Shown here one piece after another: positions 1 to 9,385 of a stretch of DNA of 64,000 nucleotides. The translations under genes were made by a program, and so were the position numbers. How positions within the stretch are numbered: the first letter of the stretch is position 1; the number at the start of each line of letters is the position of its first letter. The DNA comes from Streptomyces sp. SID13726 (lineage in GTDB: Bacteria > Actinomycetota > Actinomycetes > Streptomycetales > Streptomycetaceae). Where the stretch lies: NCBI RefSeq assembly GCF_010548375.1, contig NZ_JAAGLY010000003.1, forward strand, positions 248,001-312,000, given 5' to 3'. The notes under the pieces were generated by a model. The model did no database searches. It had not been told where the DNA came from and was given only the letters and a program-made list of their open reading frames with translations.

Positions 1-2
1 TG

Positions 3-350
3 AACCCGATGCAGTGCCGGGGCCAGGTCGAGGGAGGGGTCGCCCAGGCGCTCGGCGCGACCCTCTTCGAGAACGTCCGCGTCGACGAGCGCGGCGAGGT
101 GGAGACGGCGGCCTTCCGCCGCTACCGGCTCCCCCAGTACGCCGACGTCCCCCGCACCGAGGTCCACTTCATGGAGACCACGGACGCCATCGGCCCCCTC
201 GGCGCCAAGTCGATGAGCGAGAGCCCCTTCAACCCGGTCGCCCCCGCCTTCGCCAACGCCCTGCGCGACGCGACGGGCGTCCGCTTCACCGAACTCCCGC
301 TGACCCGGGACCGGGTGTGGCTCGGGCTGCGGGACCACGGCGTACGGTGA
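3..350 (+). CDS. Xanthine dehydrogenase-type molybdopterin-binding subunit, C-terminal fragment (partial)
   Basis: The reading frame is open from the window edge to a TGA at 348-350, so only about the last 115 residues are present. The visible part has the features of the Mo-cofactor domain end of xanthine dehydrogenase/aldehyde oxidase large subunits: GQVEGGVAQALG, then IGPLGAKSMSESPFNPVAPAFANAL, here split as IGPLGAKSMSES and NPVAPAFANAL, containing the conserved G-x-K-x-x-x-E of the active-site region. The enzyme family hydroxylates purines or aldehydes using Mo-pterin, Fe-S and FAD subunits, whose genes would lie to the left of the window. The substrate cannot be deduced from this fragment. 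Confidence 0.85.
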   Translation, partial: NPMQCRGQVEGGVAQALGATLFENVRVDERGEVETAAFRRYRLPQYADVPRTEVHFMETTDAIGPLGAKSMSESPFNPVAPAFANALRDATGVRFTELPLTRDRVWLGLRDHGVR

Positions 351-378
351 TCGCCCGCCCGGGGTGCGGACCGGGCGG

Positions 379-1038
379 CTACTCGTACCGGTACTTCAGC
401 GAGTCCGACTCCGCCTGCTCGATGTCGGCGATCGTCAGCTCCGGCATCCGCAGCTGGGCCAGCGTCACCTCGGCCGACGTCGGCTGGGCGTCCGTCGGCA
501 GCCACTGCTCCGGCTTCCAGGCCCCGCTGCGCAGCAGGGACTTGGGGCAGTGCGGATAGACCTCCTCGATCCCCACCACCAGCGCGCTGGCCGGCGGTTT
601 CCCCACGGGGGTCAGCTGCGAAAGGAGCTCCTGATCGGTGGAGACACAGGCCCGGCCGTTCACCCTGAGCGTCGTGGTACGCCCCGGGATCACGAACAGC
701 AGCCCGGCCCGGCCGGTGGCCATGACGTTCTGGAGAGTGTCCAGCCGCTTGTTGCCGGTCGCGTCCGGTATCGCCACCGTCCGTGAGTCCAGCACGGCCA
801 CGAATCCGGCGGGGCCGCCGCGCGGGGAGACATCACAGTTGCCCTCGGCGTCCGCGCTGGCCACCAGCACCAGCGACGAACAGCCGATCAACCGCCGGGT
901 CTCCTCGGTGAGTTCGGTCATCTGCTTGCGTACGGCCGCGTCGCCGGGCAGGGCGTACACCTGGCGCAGCTCCTCCTGGTCGCGTACGGCGTCGAGACGG
1001 AGCAGGTCGAAGGCACTGCCGACAAGGGGAAGCGTCAT
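379..1038 (-). CDS. FMN-dependent PPOX-type flavoprotein (MSMEG_1061-like)
   Basis: The protein has 219 residues and starts at ATG 1038. It has a pyridoxamine-phosphate-oxidase split-barrel: LVLVASADAEGNCDVSPRGG near residue 55 is the flavin-binding strand pair, followed by VAIPDATGNKRLDTLQNVM and GRAGLLFVIPGRTTTLRVNGRA. This organisation matches the MSMEG_1061-type group, which reduces or binds an unknown small molecule with FMN or F420. It converges with the molybdoenzyme gene on its left and is followed upstream by a degraded stretch and a second PNPOx-fold gene. The substrate is unknown; family membership is fairly secure. Confidence 0.75.
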   Translation of the reverse strand: MTLPLVGSAFDLLRLDAVRDQEELRQVYALPGDAAVRKQMTELTEETRRLIGCSSLVLVASADAEGNCDVSPRGGPAGFVAVLDSRTVAIPDATGNKRLDTLQNVMATGRAGLLFVIPGRTTTLRVNGRACVSTDQELLSQLTPVGKPPASALVVGIEEVYPHCPKSLLRSGAWKPEQWLPTDAQPTSAEVTLAQLRMPELTIADIEQAESDSLKYRYE

Positions 1039-1099
1039 GCACCCGACCCTAGTAGCTCGGCCTTGACAACGTCCGCGCCTGAACGCCGAGTTCGTCCAG

Positions 1100-1203
1100 C
1101 CTCTACGCCGGGTCTCTCACGGGCCAGGGCCGAGCCGGTGCCGCGCCTGTGGAACTCGGGCAACACCCCCAGCGGGCCGAGGACTTGCACGGCGCCGGTT
1201 CGA
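1100..1203 (-). pseudogene. GNAT acetyltransferase remnant
   Basis: Between two flavoprotein genes the minus strand encodes VQVLGPLGVLPEFHRRGTGS followed by ALARE. This is a close match to motif A of GNAT N-acetyltransferases (LxPLaVxPexQrrGiGsaLv, the acetyl-CoA pyrophosphate loop). No start, N-terminal half or C-terminal half of a GNAT domain surrounds it; the frame drifts into low-quality sequence. I interpret it as the leftover of a deleted acetyltransferase gene. A chance frame is possible but unlikely given about 20 consecutive motif-like residues. Confidence 0.5.
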
Positions 1204-1216
1204 CGCACCGCAGGTG

Positions 1217-1888
1217 TCACGGCCACAGTCGGTGCCGTTGCCAGGCGGTGTCGCGGTCGGGGCGTTCGTAGCGCAGCCGGTGGTGCAGGCGCCCCTTGTC
1301 CGCCTGCCAGAACTCGACCCGGCCCGGGACCAGGGTGTAGAGCGTCCACTCGGGGCTGACCAGTTCGGGCTCGGCCTCGATGCGGGCCAGTGCCGTACGG
1401 AACACACGGTCGCGTTCCTCGGGGCTCTCCAGGGGTTCGCTCTGGCGGCCCAGCAGTACTTCGGCGCGCGCGGAGGGCGCGCGGGCCAGGAGATCCGCGG
1501 CGCTCTGTTCGGGGGACGCTGGCTCGACAGCGCCCCGCACCCTGACCTGTCGGCCCAGGCGCGGCCAGTAGAAGGTGAGCGCGGCTCGCGGCCGGTCGGC
1601 GAGTTGGCGGCCCTTGGGGCTGCCGGCGTGCGCCGCGAACTGCCAGCCGTCGCCGTCCACGTTCTTGAGGATGAGCACCCGGGCGTCCGGGCCGCCGTCC
1701 TCGCCGACCGTGGAGAGGGTCATGGCGTGCGCGTCGGGCACACCTGCGGCGACGGCCTCCCGCAGCCAGTCGAGGAACAGTTCGACCGGGTCGGCCGGGG
1801 CGCCGGCCGGGTCGAACTCCGCCAGCGGTCCCGCGAACACTTCGAGGCCGCGCAGCCACTCCCGCACGCTCGTCGGCTGCTCGTTCAT
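1217..1888 (-). CDS. Pyridoxamine 5'-phosphate oxidase (PdxH-like)
   Basis: The product has 223 residues, close to the usual length of PdxH. N-terminal residues about 30-60 (LFLDWLREAVAAGVPDAHAM) and RVLILKNVDGDGWQFAAHAG then SPKGRQL match the FMN/PLP-binding split barrel. The C-terminus (VEFWQADKGRLHHRLRYER) matches the PNPOx dimerisation tail with its conserved W and R-L-H-x-R. PdxH oxidises pyridoxine or pyridoxamine 5'-phosphate to PLP with O2 in the cytosol. Actinomycetes normally make PLP through PdxS/PdxT, so this may act in salvage or be a specialised paralogue. It lies 123 bp downstream of the HxlR-redoxin gene on the same strand. Confidence 0.75.
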   Translation of the reverse strand: MNEQPTSVREWLRGLEVFAGPLAEFDPAGAPADPVELFLDWLREAVAAGVPDAHAMTLSTVGEDGGPDARVLILKNVDGDGWQFAAHAGSPKGRQLADRPRAALTFYWPRLGRQVRVRGAVEPASPEQSAADLLARAPSARAEVLLGRQSEPLESPEERDRVFRTALARIEAEPELVSPEWTLYTLVPGRVEFWQADKGRLHHRLRYERPDRDTAWQRHRLWP

Positions 1889-2011
1889 GCGCTCCGGACC
1901 TGCCCTTCAGCAATGTCTCGCGGGTCGTTCGGATGCCGGCCGGTGCCGGAGGAGTTGAGATGGTGGACGAGCCGATCGGACATGGTGCGGGGTTTCCTTC
2001 CGGAAGGGGGA

Positions 2012-2866
2012 TCAAACCGTGCGGGCGATGCCGGTGGCCAGCCGAAGGCTTTCCCGCACCGCGTGCGGGATGTCGACGACCGGGAACAGCGCGTGCCGTA
2101 CGGTCCGTTCGGCGTCGACGACCAGGATCAGCCGTTTGTGTCGGAGCCGGCCGGCACCGCTGAAGGTCGGCAGGCGCAGGGCTGCGGCGAAGCGGTGGTC
2201 GGCGTCGGAGAGGAGCGGGTGAGGCACCTTCTCCGCACGCGCGAACTCCTCCTGCTCGTAGGCGAGTTGGGTACTGATTCCGCGTACGGCCACGCCCGCC
2301 CGCCGGAACTCCGGCCAGGCGTCTCCGAAGAGCCGGTTCTCCAGGGTGCAGCCCGCGGCGCCCGGGATCGTGCCCCAGTCGATGCCCGTGCCGGGATAGG
2401 TGAACAGCACGGTCGCGGCGGCCTCCGGTGGGACGACGGGCCCGTCCGCTCCGGGGAGTTGGAGGTCTCCGGGGACACGGCTGCCGACCAGGGTGTGCAC
2501 GCGGGCGTGCTCGGCGCCGTCCGGGTCGGCGGTTGCGGTGAGGCCGCCGTCGCCGAGCACCCACCGGTCGCCCCAGTCCTGCATGGCGACCAGCACGGGC
2601 ACGAGTGCGGCGCCGGAGTCGGTGAGCAGATACTCGTAGCGCACCGGACGCCGCTGATAGAGGCCGCGCCGCAGCACCCCGCTCGCGACGAGCCGGCCGA
2701 GCCGCTCGGTGAGCACCTTGCGGGACAGGCCGATCTCGGCGGCCAGCGCGTCGAAGCGGACGTGTCCGCGGGCGATCTCGCGCAGCACCAGTACGTTCCA
2801 CCAGTCTCCCAGGACCGTGGCGGCCTGCGCGATGCCGCAGTTCTCGTCGGCGTTGTGCATCCTCAT
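2012..2866 (-). CDS. HxlR-type winged-helix regulator fused to a peroxiredoxin-like domain
   Basis: Start chosen at ATG 2866 (MRMHN), because longer frames read into the divergent enolase gene; 284 residues. Residues about 5-95 form an HxlR helix-turn-helix (CGIAQAATVLGDWWNVLVLR, then FDALAAEIGLSRKVLTERL, GVLRRGLYQRRPVRYEYLLT). After a linker, residues about 135-284 form an AhpC/TSA-type redoxin (FTYPGTGIDWGTIPGAAGCT with a single resolving-type Cys, then SDADHRFAAALRLPTF). HxlR proteins often sense electrophiles or peroxides by cysteine chemistry, so the fusion suggests a one-protein redox sensor-regulator. It probably controls itself and the divergent eno through the tandem repeats at 2880-2916. 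Confidence 0.8.
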   Translation of the reverse strand: MRMHNADENCGIAQAATVLGDWWNVLVLREIARGHVRFDALAAEIGLSRKVLTERLGRLVASGVLRRGLYQRRPVRYEYLLTDSGAALVPVLVAMQDWGDRWVLGDGGLTATADPDGAEHARVHTLVGSRVPGDLQLPGADGPVVPPEAAATVLFTYPGTGIDWGTIPGAAGCTLENRLFGDAWPEFRRAGVAVRGISTQLAYEQEEFARAEKVPHPLLSDADHRFAAALRLPTFSGAGRLRHKRLILVVDAERTVRHALFPVVDIPHAVRESLRLATGIARTV

Positions 2867-2879
2867 GGACCCATAGTAG

Positions 2880-4244
<1,365 letters not shown>

Positions 4245-4270
4245 CCCGACGGCTTCCGGCGCGGTCACTC

Positions 4271-4293
4271 GCGGGCCCTCGGACAGGGCCCGC
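4271..4293 (+). terminator. Terminator hairpin after eno
   Basis: A perfect 9-bp stem, GCGGGCCCT (4271-4279) and AGGGCCCGC (4285-4293), with loop CGGAC, lies 27 bases after the enolase stop. There is no T-run, as is usual in streptomycetes. Confidence 0.6.
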
Positions 4294-4498
4294 AGACGGC
4301 GGGCGGACTCCGGCTCACCGGCCGCCGCGGACCGGCCGACGGAGGTGGGGGTGCCGGTGCGCTCGCCGCTCCCGTCGGGGCCGACGCAGCTCGCGACCGG
4401 CAAGCCCGGCACCGAGGCGAGATCCACGACGACCTCGCCCACCACCGCGACGGCGCCGCCCACCACCACGCCGTACCCCGCTCGCACATCGAGGTCTA

Positions 4499-4775
4499 GG
4501 GGTGTCGTTCGGATCAGTCCGGCGTCGCGAGGTCTGGCACGCCCTCCCCCACAGCCTCAAAGGCGCGGGGGGGACCCCCAGCAGCGTTGTCGTCACTCGC
4601 CGACTCCCCCACGCTCGAAGCAACCTCGCGCGGGAGGGGCCCCCATCGCGTCACCCGTCGCGGCAGCGGCTCATCGACACAACACCTCCGCCTCGCAGCC
4701 GCACGCACCAGCCCCCGCTCGGCTCCGCCAGGACGCACCGCTCCTCACACCCGGCCTGATCCAAACGACACCCCC
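4499..4775. repeat. MITE-like non-coding element with imperfect terminal inverted repeats
   Basis: The stretch between eno and ctaG lacks a convincing gene. GGGGTGTCGTTCGGATCAGT (from 4499) is matched in inverted orientation by CTGATCCAAACGACACCCCC (4756-4775), about 22 of 24 positions pairing over the full ends. Inside lie two degenerate copies of a CTCCCCCA...GGGGGGACCCCC hairpin unit (4541-4581 and 4602-4647), a type of palindrome that I recall as dispersed in Streptomyces chromosomes. No transposase frame fits inside the about 277-bp span, so it resembles a non-autonomous element or an unusual bidirectional terminator. The flanks (4294-4498 and 4776-4833) hold nothing else recognisable. 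Confidence 0.5.
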
Positions 4776-4833
4776 TGGCCACAGGCCTCCGGCTCGGCGA
4801 CGCCGGTTCCCCGCGACGGCCGCCCGCGCTGGG

Positions 4834-5844
4834 TCACCGGTCCCGGTTGTGGCGGCGGATGCCGGCGGCCACGTCGTTCTGTTCGGTTTCCCACCAGGGA
4901 CGTACCCGGTCGGGGTCGGGAGTGGTGCCGGGTTCGGCGTCCGGTGCGGGGGCGAGTTCGGCGTCCAGTCTTCGGTCGAGGGCCGCGGCCTGGACGCGTT
5001 CGGCGCGCGCCCACTGGAACAGGATCGCCAGCAGGAAGGGCAGGGCGACCAGTTCGGCGATGCCGAGCATGGCGCCCCCGCCGATCTGCTGGTCGTGGCG
5101 GACGTCCGGCGACCAGGCGGGGGCGTGGTGGAGATACCAGGCGCCCGCGATCAGGGTGCCGTGCGTCATGACGACGATCCCGGGGACCGCGTCGACGACG
5201 CCGTCGAGGAAGACCAGCGCCGCCCGCACCGGGTGCGTGCACCAGGACGGCAGGGTCTCCTCCCGGGTCAGCACCGGCACGACGAACAGACAGCCGGCCA
5301 CCAGCAGGTGCAGGTACATCAACTCGTGCAGCCAGCCCACCCGCAGGGCAGTGGCGAAGTACGGCGTGAAGTACACCGTCAGCTCGGTGGCCAGCACCAG
5401 CACGGTACTGACCAGCGGAAACGTCAGGGCCCGTACGGCTCCCCCGGTCATGACCCGGCGGACCCGGGCGCCGGCCCGCTCCGGCAGTGCCCCGACGGCC
5501 AGCCGCAGCGGATCGCCGAGCGCGAGGCCCAGGGGCACGACCAGGTCGAGCAGGACGTTCTGCACGGCGGCGGGCCAGAACAGCACACGGCCGTAGACGG
5601 CGAGGGAGGACATCGTCGCGACGACCAGCCCGCCCAGCCCGAGGAGCACGAAGACCGCGGTCCTGGCGGGTGACCAGGGCTCACCGCGCCGACGGAGCCT
5701 GGTCACGCCCCAGCAGTAGAGCGCGCCCAGGGCCAGGGCCAGCACGAGCGCGGGGACGTCCAGGCGCCACGAGGACAGCAGACGGCCCGCGGTCAGCTCC
5801 GCGAGCTGACCGGCCGCCACACGGTTCACCACGTGACCTGTCAT
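4834..5844 (-). CDS. Cytochrome c oxidase assembly protein, CtaG (caa3) family
   Basis: Start ATG 5844 (MTGHVVNR) has GGAGG 8 bases upstream; 336 residues. It is a polytopic membrane protein with about seven hydrophobic segments. Family features are LVPLGLALGDPLRLAVGALP, a histidine-rich helix GWLHELMYLHLLVAGCLF, and DGVVDAVPGIVVMTHGTL followed by WYLHHAPAW. CtaG-type proteins help insert copper into the CuB site of caa3/aa3 oxidases, although actinobacterial relatives are often fused to CopD. The tail is hydrophilic and proline-rich. It diverges from corA; no oxidase genes are adjacent. Confidence 0.8.
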   Translation of the reverse strand: MTGHVVNRVAAGQLAELTAGRLLSSWRLDVPALVLALALGALYCWGVTRLRRRGEPWSPARTAVFVLLGLGGLVVATMSSLAVYGRVLFWPAAVQNVLLDLVVPLGLALGDPLRLAVGALPERAGARVRRVMTGGAVRALTFPLVSTVLVLATELTVYFTPYFATALRVGWLHELMYLHLLVAGCLFVVPVLTREETLPSWCTHPVRAALVFLDGVVDAVPGIVVMTHGTLIAGAWYLHHAPAWSPDVRHDQQIGGGAMLGIAELVALPFLLAILFQWARAERVQAAALDRRLDAELAPAPDAEPGTTPDPDRVRPWWETEQNDVAAGIRRHNRDR

Positions 5845-6147
5845 ACGGACCTCCTCTCCCACGCCCCGCTCCGAGTCGAGACGACTCAGTGGCACAGCCG
5901 GACGTTATGCCCCGGACCCCGCGGGCCGGACGGCGGGGTGTGTCACGGGGGGGGCGCCGCACGCGGCCTGGCTCTCGAACGGGCCGGGAGAGAGGCCCGG
6001 CCGGGACGCCTTCGGCCGGTTGCCGGGCGACCGGACACACACCGGCTCCGCGCTAAAGGGCCTGACGCCCGCTTTACGTCGGTCTGGCACACTGTCCGAA
6101 CCCCGCTGCCCCGTGCTTCCGGTGACCCCGGTGAAGGAGAAGTCCGC
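5845..6147. other. Divergent intergenic region between ctaG and corA
   Basis: These 303 bases must hold both promoters. A weak hairpin pairs TAAAG at 6054-6058 with CTTTA at 6072-6076 about 75 bases before corA. No Mg2+ riboswitch structure could be recognised and no small gene is evident. Confidence 0.4.
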
Positions 6148-7248
6148 ATGTCCGTGGTCGCCAACCTACGCAAAGTCGCGATCCTGGCGCGCCGCGCCCG
6201 CCGACGTGTGGACCTCAGCCACCCGGCCCGCTCCCCGCTCGGCTCCAGTGTCGTCAACTGCGTGATCTACCGGGGCGGGGTCCGCCAGGAGGCCTCCCCC
6301 ACGGTCGAGGAGTCGGTCGCCCGGGTCCGCAAGATGCGCGGCGACGGCTTCCTCTGGCTGGGACTGCACGAACCGAGCGAAACGGAGTTCGCACGGGTCG
6401 CCGAGCTGTTCGGCCTGCATCCCCTCGCCGTCGAGGACGCCGTCCACGCCCATCAGCGCCCCAAGGTCGAGCAGTACGGCGACGTTCTGTTCGCGGTCCT
6501 CAAGACGGTCACCTACGTCGAGCACGAACAGCTCACCGCCACCAGCGAGGTCGTCGACACCGGCGAGCTCATGGTCTTCACCGGACCCGACTTCGCCATC
6601 ACCGTCCGGCACGGCAGACACGGCTCCCTCGGTCCCCTCCGCGAGGACCTGGAGGCCGAGCCGGGACAGCTGGCCAAGGGCCCTTCCGCCGTCCTGCACG
6701 CGATCGCCGACCATGTCGTCGACGACTACCTCGCGGTCGCCGACGCCGTGCAGGACGACCTCGACGCGGTCGAGACCGACGTCTTCGCCCCGCACAGCGC
6801 GAGGAACTCCGATGCCGGCCGCATCTACCAGCTCAAGCGTGAACTCCTCGAACTCAGACGGGCCGTAGTCCCGCTCGGCCGCCCCCTGACCTGGCTCGCC
6901 ACGGAACCCTGCCCCGCCGTGGCGCCCGGCATACGTCCCTACTTCCGGGACGTCGCCGACCACCTCGCCCGTGTCATCGAGCAGATCAACGCCTTCGACG
7001 GCCTCCTCGACTCAATACTCCAGGCCCATCTGGCCCAGGTGACCGTCGCCCAGAACGAGGACATGCGGAAGATCACCGCCTGGGCCGCCGTCATCGCCGT
7101 CCCCACCATGGTCTGCGGGGTCTACGGCATGAACTTCGACCACATGCCCGAACTGCGCTGGCGATTCGGCTATCCCACGGTCCTCGCCGTGATCGCGACC
7201 GCCTGCTTCCTCATCCACCGCGGCTTCAAGCGCAACGGGTGGCTCTGA
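6148..7248 (+). CDS. corA: Magnesium/cobalt transporter, CorA family
   Basis: Start ATG 6148 follows AAGGAG at 6134-6139; 366 residues. The long acidic cytoplasmic N-domain (LGLHEPSETEFARVAELFGL, HPLAVEDAVHAHQRPKVEQY) is followed by an extended stalk helix and two C-terminal membrane helices. The signature of the pore loop, YGMNFDHMPEL, sits at about residue 333. CorA proteins are homopentameric Mg2+ (Co2+, Ni2+) channels of the inner membrane. The only deviation is D for the common E in GMNFEHMPEL. It is transcribed away from ctaG and converges with the degraded kdpD/lysA region. Confidence 0.9.
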   Translation: MSVVANLRKVAILARRARRRVDLSHPARSPLGSSVVNCVIYRGGVRQEASPTVEESVARVRKMRGDGFLWLGLHEPSETEFARVAELFGLHPLAVEDAVHAHQRPKVEQYGDVLFAVLKTVTYVEHEQLTATSEVVDTGELMVFTGPDFAITVRHGRHGSLGPLREDLEAEPGQLAKGPSAVLHAIADHVVDDYLAVADAVQDDLDAVETDVFAPHSARNSDAGRIYQLKRELLELRRAVVPLGRPLTWLATEPCPAVAPGIRPYFRDVADHLARVIEQINAFDGLLDSILQAHLAQVTVAQNEDMRKITAWAAVIAVPTMVCGVYGMNFDHMPELRWRFGYPTVLAVIATACFLIHRGFKRNGWL

Positions 7249-7269
7249 CCGGCGGTGCGACCACGGACG

Positions 7270-7957
7270 TCAGCGGGTGAGCCTCGCGCGGGCGCAGGCG
7301 CCGCCGCTGGAAGCCACGGACGGATTCCCGGCCTTCCGGCTGCGGATGTCCTCCAGTGACTCGCGGCGGACCAGGAGCCGGGCGAGGCCGTCTCGTACGC
7401 CGACCACCGGCAGGCGACCGACCAGGTTGCAGCCGGAGGCCATGGAGAGGTGGTACGCACCGGCCACGGGTACGGCGAGCAGATCGCCGGGGCGTACGTC
7501 GCCCGGACCGGGTCACGGTGCTGTCCCGGCCGACCAGGCGAGGGGCGTACCGGACGCCGTACAGCGCCGGGCACGGGTTGTCGCTCATGCCGCCGTCCCC
7601 GGCGACGAACAGCTTGCCGCCGGCGCCCTTCTCCGCCAGGCGCACCGCACGGCGGATGAGGGTGCGTCCGTCGGGGCCACCGGTGAGGTTTCCGGGCCGG
7701 AAGTAGGTGGAGAGGGGCGCGTCGACCTTGTCCGGCTGGTAGATGTCGGCGTACGCAGCTCCTCCACGTCCTGCCCGCGCTTGGCGTACCGGGATCCGGG
7801 CACGTTGGTGTGGGCGAGTTCGTCGACCAGGGCGACGGCGGGCGCGCGCCGCAGTACGGCGTCCACGTCCCTCTCCGTGAACACGGTGTCCCGGTAGTCG
7901 ATCTCCGCGCGCGGCACCTGTTCGAGGCCGCGCAGCGCGGAGCTCGCCGCGGGCCAT
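7270..7957 (-). pseudogene. Chimeric pseudogene: deletion-riddled kdpD joined to a lysA 3' fragment
   Basis: Reading leftwards, ATG 7957 opens MARGELR, the usual KdpD start. The frame then shifts and resumes at LRGLEQVPRAEIDYRDTVF and ALVDELAHTNVPGSRYAKR with the Walker A region missing. It jumps to IYQPDKVDAPLSTYFRPGN, then directly to GGPDGRTLIRRAVRLAEKG, skipping the intervening KdpD residues. At about 7610 the sequence changes to VAGDGGMSDNPCPALYGVRY and, after another shift, VAGAYHLSMASGCNLVGR, the C-terminus of diaminopimelate decarboxylase (LysA). At least four internal deletions or frame changes are visible, so it cannot make either enzyme. It starts right after kdpE, where kdpD is normally found. 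Confidence 0.85.
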
Positions 7958-7967
7958 GTCACCCTTG

Positions 7968-8651
7968 TCATCCTTCGAAGCGATAGCCCATGCCCGGCTC
8001 GGTGATCAGATACCGGGGGTGCGCGGGGTCCGTCTCCAGCTTCCGGCGCAGCTGGGCCATGTAGACCCGCAGGTAGTTGGTCTTGTTGCGCTGGGACACG
8101 CCCCACACCTCCTGGAGCAGGTGCTGCTGGGTGACGAGCCGGCCGGGGTGGGTGATCAGGATCTCCAGCAGATGCCATTCCGTCGGCGTCAGACGTACGT
8201 CGTGGCTGCCGCGGACGACCTTCTTGGCGAGCAGGTCGACCGTGAAGTCGGCCGTCTCCACCAGGCTCGTGCCGGGCGCGAGACGGGTCTCCTCGGTACG
8301 GCGGACCGCGGCCCGCAGCCGGGCCAGCAGCTCGTCCATGCTGAACGGCTTGGTGACGTAGTCGTCGGCCCCGGCGTCCAGCGCGGCCACCTTCTCGTCG
8401 GAGGCCTGACGCGCCGACAGCACCATGACGGGTGCCCGGCTCCAGCCCCTGAGCGCCCTGATCACGTCCACGCCGTCCATGTCGGGCAGTCCGAGGTCCA
8501 GGATCACCACGTCGGGCCTGCGGGCGGCCGCCAGCCGCAGCGCGGTGGCCCCGTCGGGGGCCGCGTCGACCTCGTACCGGCGTGCCTGCATGTTGATCAC
8601 GAGGGCCCGTACGAGCTGCGGGTCGTCCTCCACCACCAGCACCCGGGTCAT
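7968..8651 (-). CDS. kdpE: Response regulator KdpE (OmpR family)
   Basis: Start ATG 8651 is preceded by GAAGGGAAGG; 227 residues. Receiver domain at residues 1-115 with phospho-acceptor Asp in VVILDLGLPDMDG, and KPFSMDELLARLRAAV. The C-terminal winged helix (LTPTEWHLLEILITHPGRLV, NYLRVYMAQLRRKLETDP, EPGMGYRF) is typical of KdpE. KdpE activates kdpFABC when KdpD senses low K+ or salt stress. It is the last intact gene of the kdpFABCE run; its normal partner immediately downstream is a pseudogene, so it probably takes phosphate from the KdpD encoded at 16950-19457. Confidence 0.92.
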   Translation of the reverse strand: MTRVLVVEDDPQLVRALVINMQARRYEVDAAPDGATALRLAAARRPDVVILDLGLPDMDGVDVIRALRGWSRAPVMVLSARQASDEKVAALDAGADDYVTKPFSMDELLARLRAAVRRTEETRLAPGTSLVETADFTVDLLAKKVVRGSHDVRLTPTEWHLLEILITHPGRLVTQQHLLQEVWGVSQRNKTNYLRVYMAQLRRKLETDPAHPRYLITEPGMGYRFEG

Positions 8652-8748
8652 GGGTGTGCGCCTTCCCTTCGGATACGGCGGCGGGAGCCGGCGGCGCGCA
8701 CCGCTGTGCCCGCTCGCCGGCTCCCGCTCGGATCGTCGTGTGCCGCCA

Positions 8749-9381
8749 TCAGCTCTTGGCCACAAGTGCCTTGAGGGCGATGTTGAGTTCGAGGACGTTC
8801 ACCCGCGGCTCCCCGATGAAGCCGAGCGTGCGGCCGTCGGTGTGCGCGTCGACCAGCTTCCGCACCTGGGCGACGGTGAGGCCGTTCCGCTCGGCGACCC
8901 GGTGGACCTGGAGGTCGGCGTAGGCCGGGGAGATGTCCGGGTCGAGGCCCGAGCCGGAGGAGGTGATCGCGTCCGCGGGGACCTGGGAGGGGTCGACGGT
9001 GTAGCCGGGCACGGAGTTGTCCTTGACGACCTTCGCCTTCGCCTCCTTCACCGCCTTGACGAGGGCAGGGTTGTCGGCGGAGAGGTTGGTCGCGCCCGAA
9101 AGGATCAGCTTGTACTGCGTGTTGAGCGAGTTCTCGCCGAGGCCTCCGGCCGGCCGGGACTGGAAGTAGTCCTGGCTGTAGCCCTGTTGGCCGATCAGCG
9201 AGGAACCGACGACCTTCCCGTCGTACGAGACCTCCGAGCCGTTCGCCTTGTCGTGGAAGAGGGTCTGGGCGACGCCGGTGACGGCGAGCGGGTAGATGAC
9301 GCCGGTCACCAGGGTCAGCACCAACAGGGCCCGCAAGCCCGCCCACAGCAACCGGCCTGTGTTGGATACGGAGTTGTTCAT
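8749..9381 (-). CDS. kdpC: K+-transporting ATPase subunit KdpC
   Basis: 210 residues from ATG 9381. One N-terminal membrane helix (LLWAGLRALLVLTLVTGVIY, then PLAVTGVAQTLF) precedes a periplasmic-type domain with GSSLIGQQGYSQDYFQSRP and DAITSSGSGLDPDISPAYA, then QVHRVAERNGL, all hallmarks of KdpC. It is a stabilising and ATP-affinity subunit of the KdpFABC P-type ATPase for high-affinity K+ uptake. The gene starts 4 bases after the kdpB stop, indicating translational coupling. Confidence 0.95.
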   Translation of the reverse strand: MNNSVSNTGRLLWAGLRALLVLTLVTGVIYPLAVTGVAQTLFHDKANGSEVSYDGKVVGSSLIGQQGYSQDYFQSRPAGGLGENSLNTQYKLILSGATNLSADNPALVKAVKEAKAKVVKDNSVPGYTVDPSQVPADAITSSGSGLDPDISPAYADLQVHRVAERNGLTVAQVRKLVDAHTDGRTLGFIGEPRVNVLELNIALKALVAKS

Positions 9382-9385
9382 GGCG

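Noticed and set aside
5845..6147. M-box riboswitch upstream of corA
   Set aside because: No conserved M-box segments are recognisable; only a weak hairpin is seen.
7226..8178. Two overlapping intact genes after kdpE
   Set aside because: Neither frame alone makes a full domain; homology hops between frames (KdpD then LysA), which shows a pseudogene.
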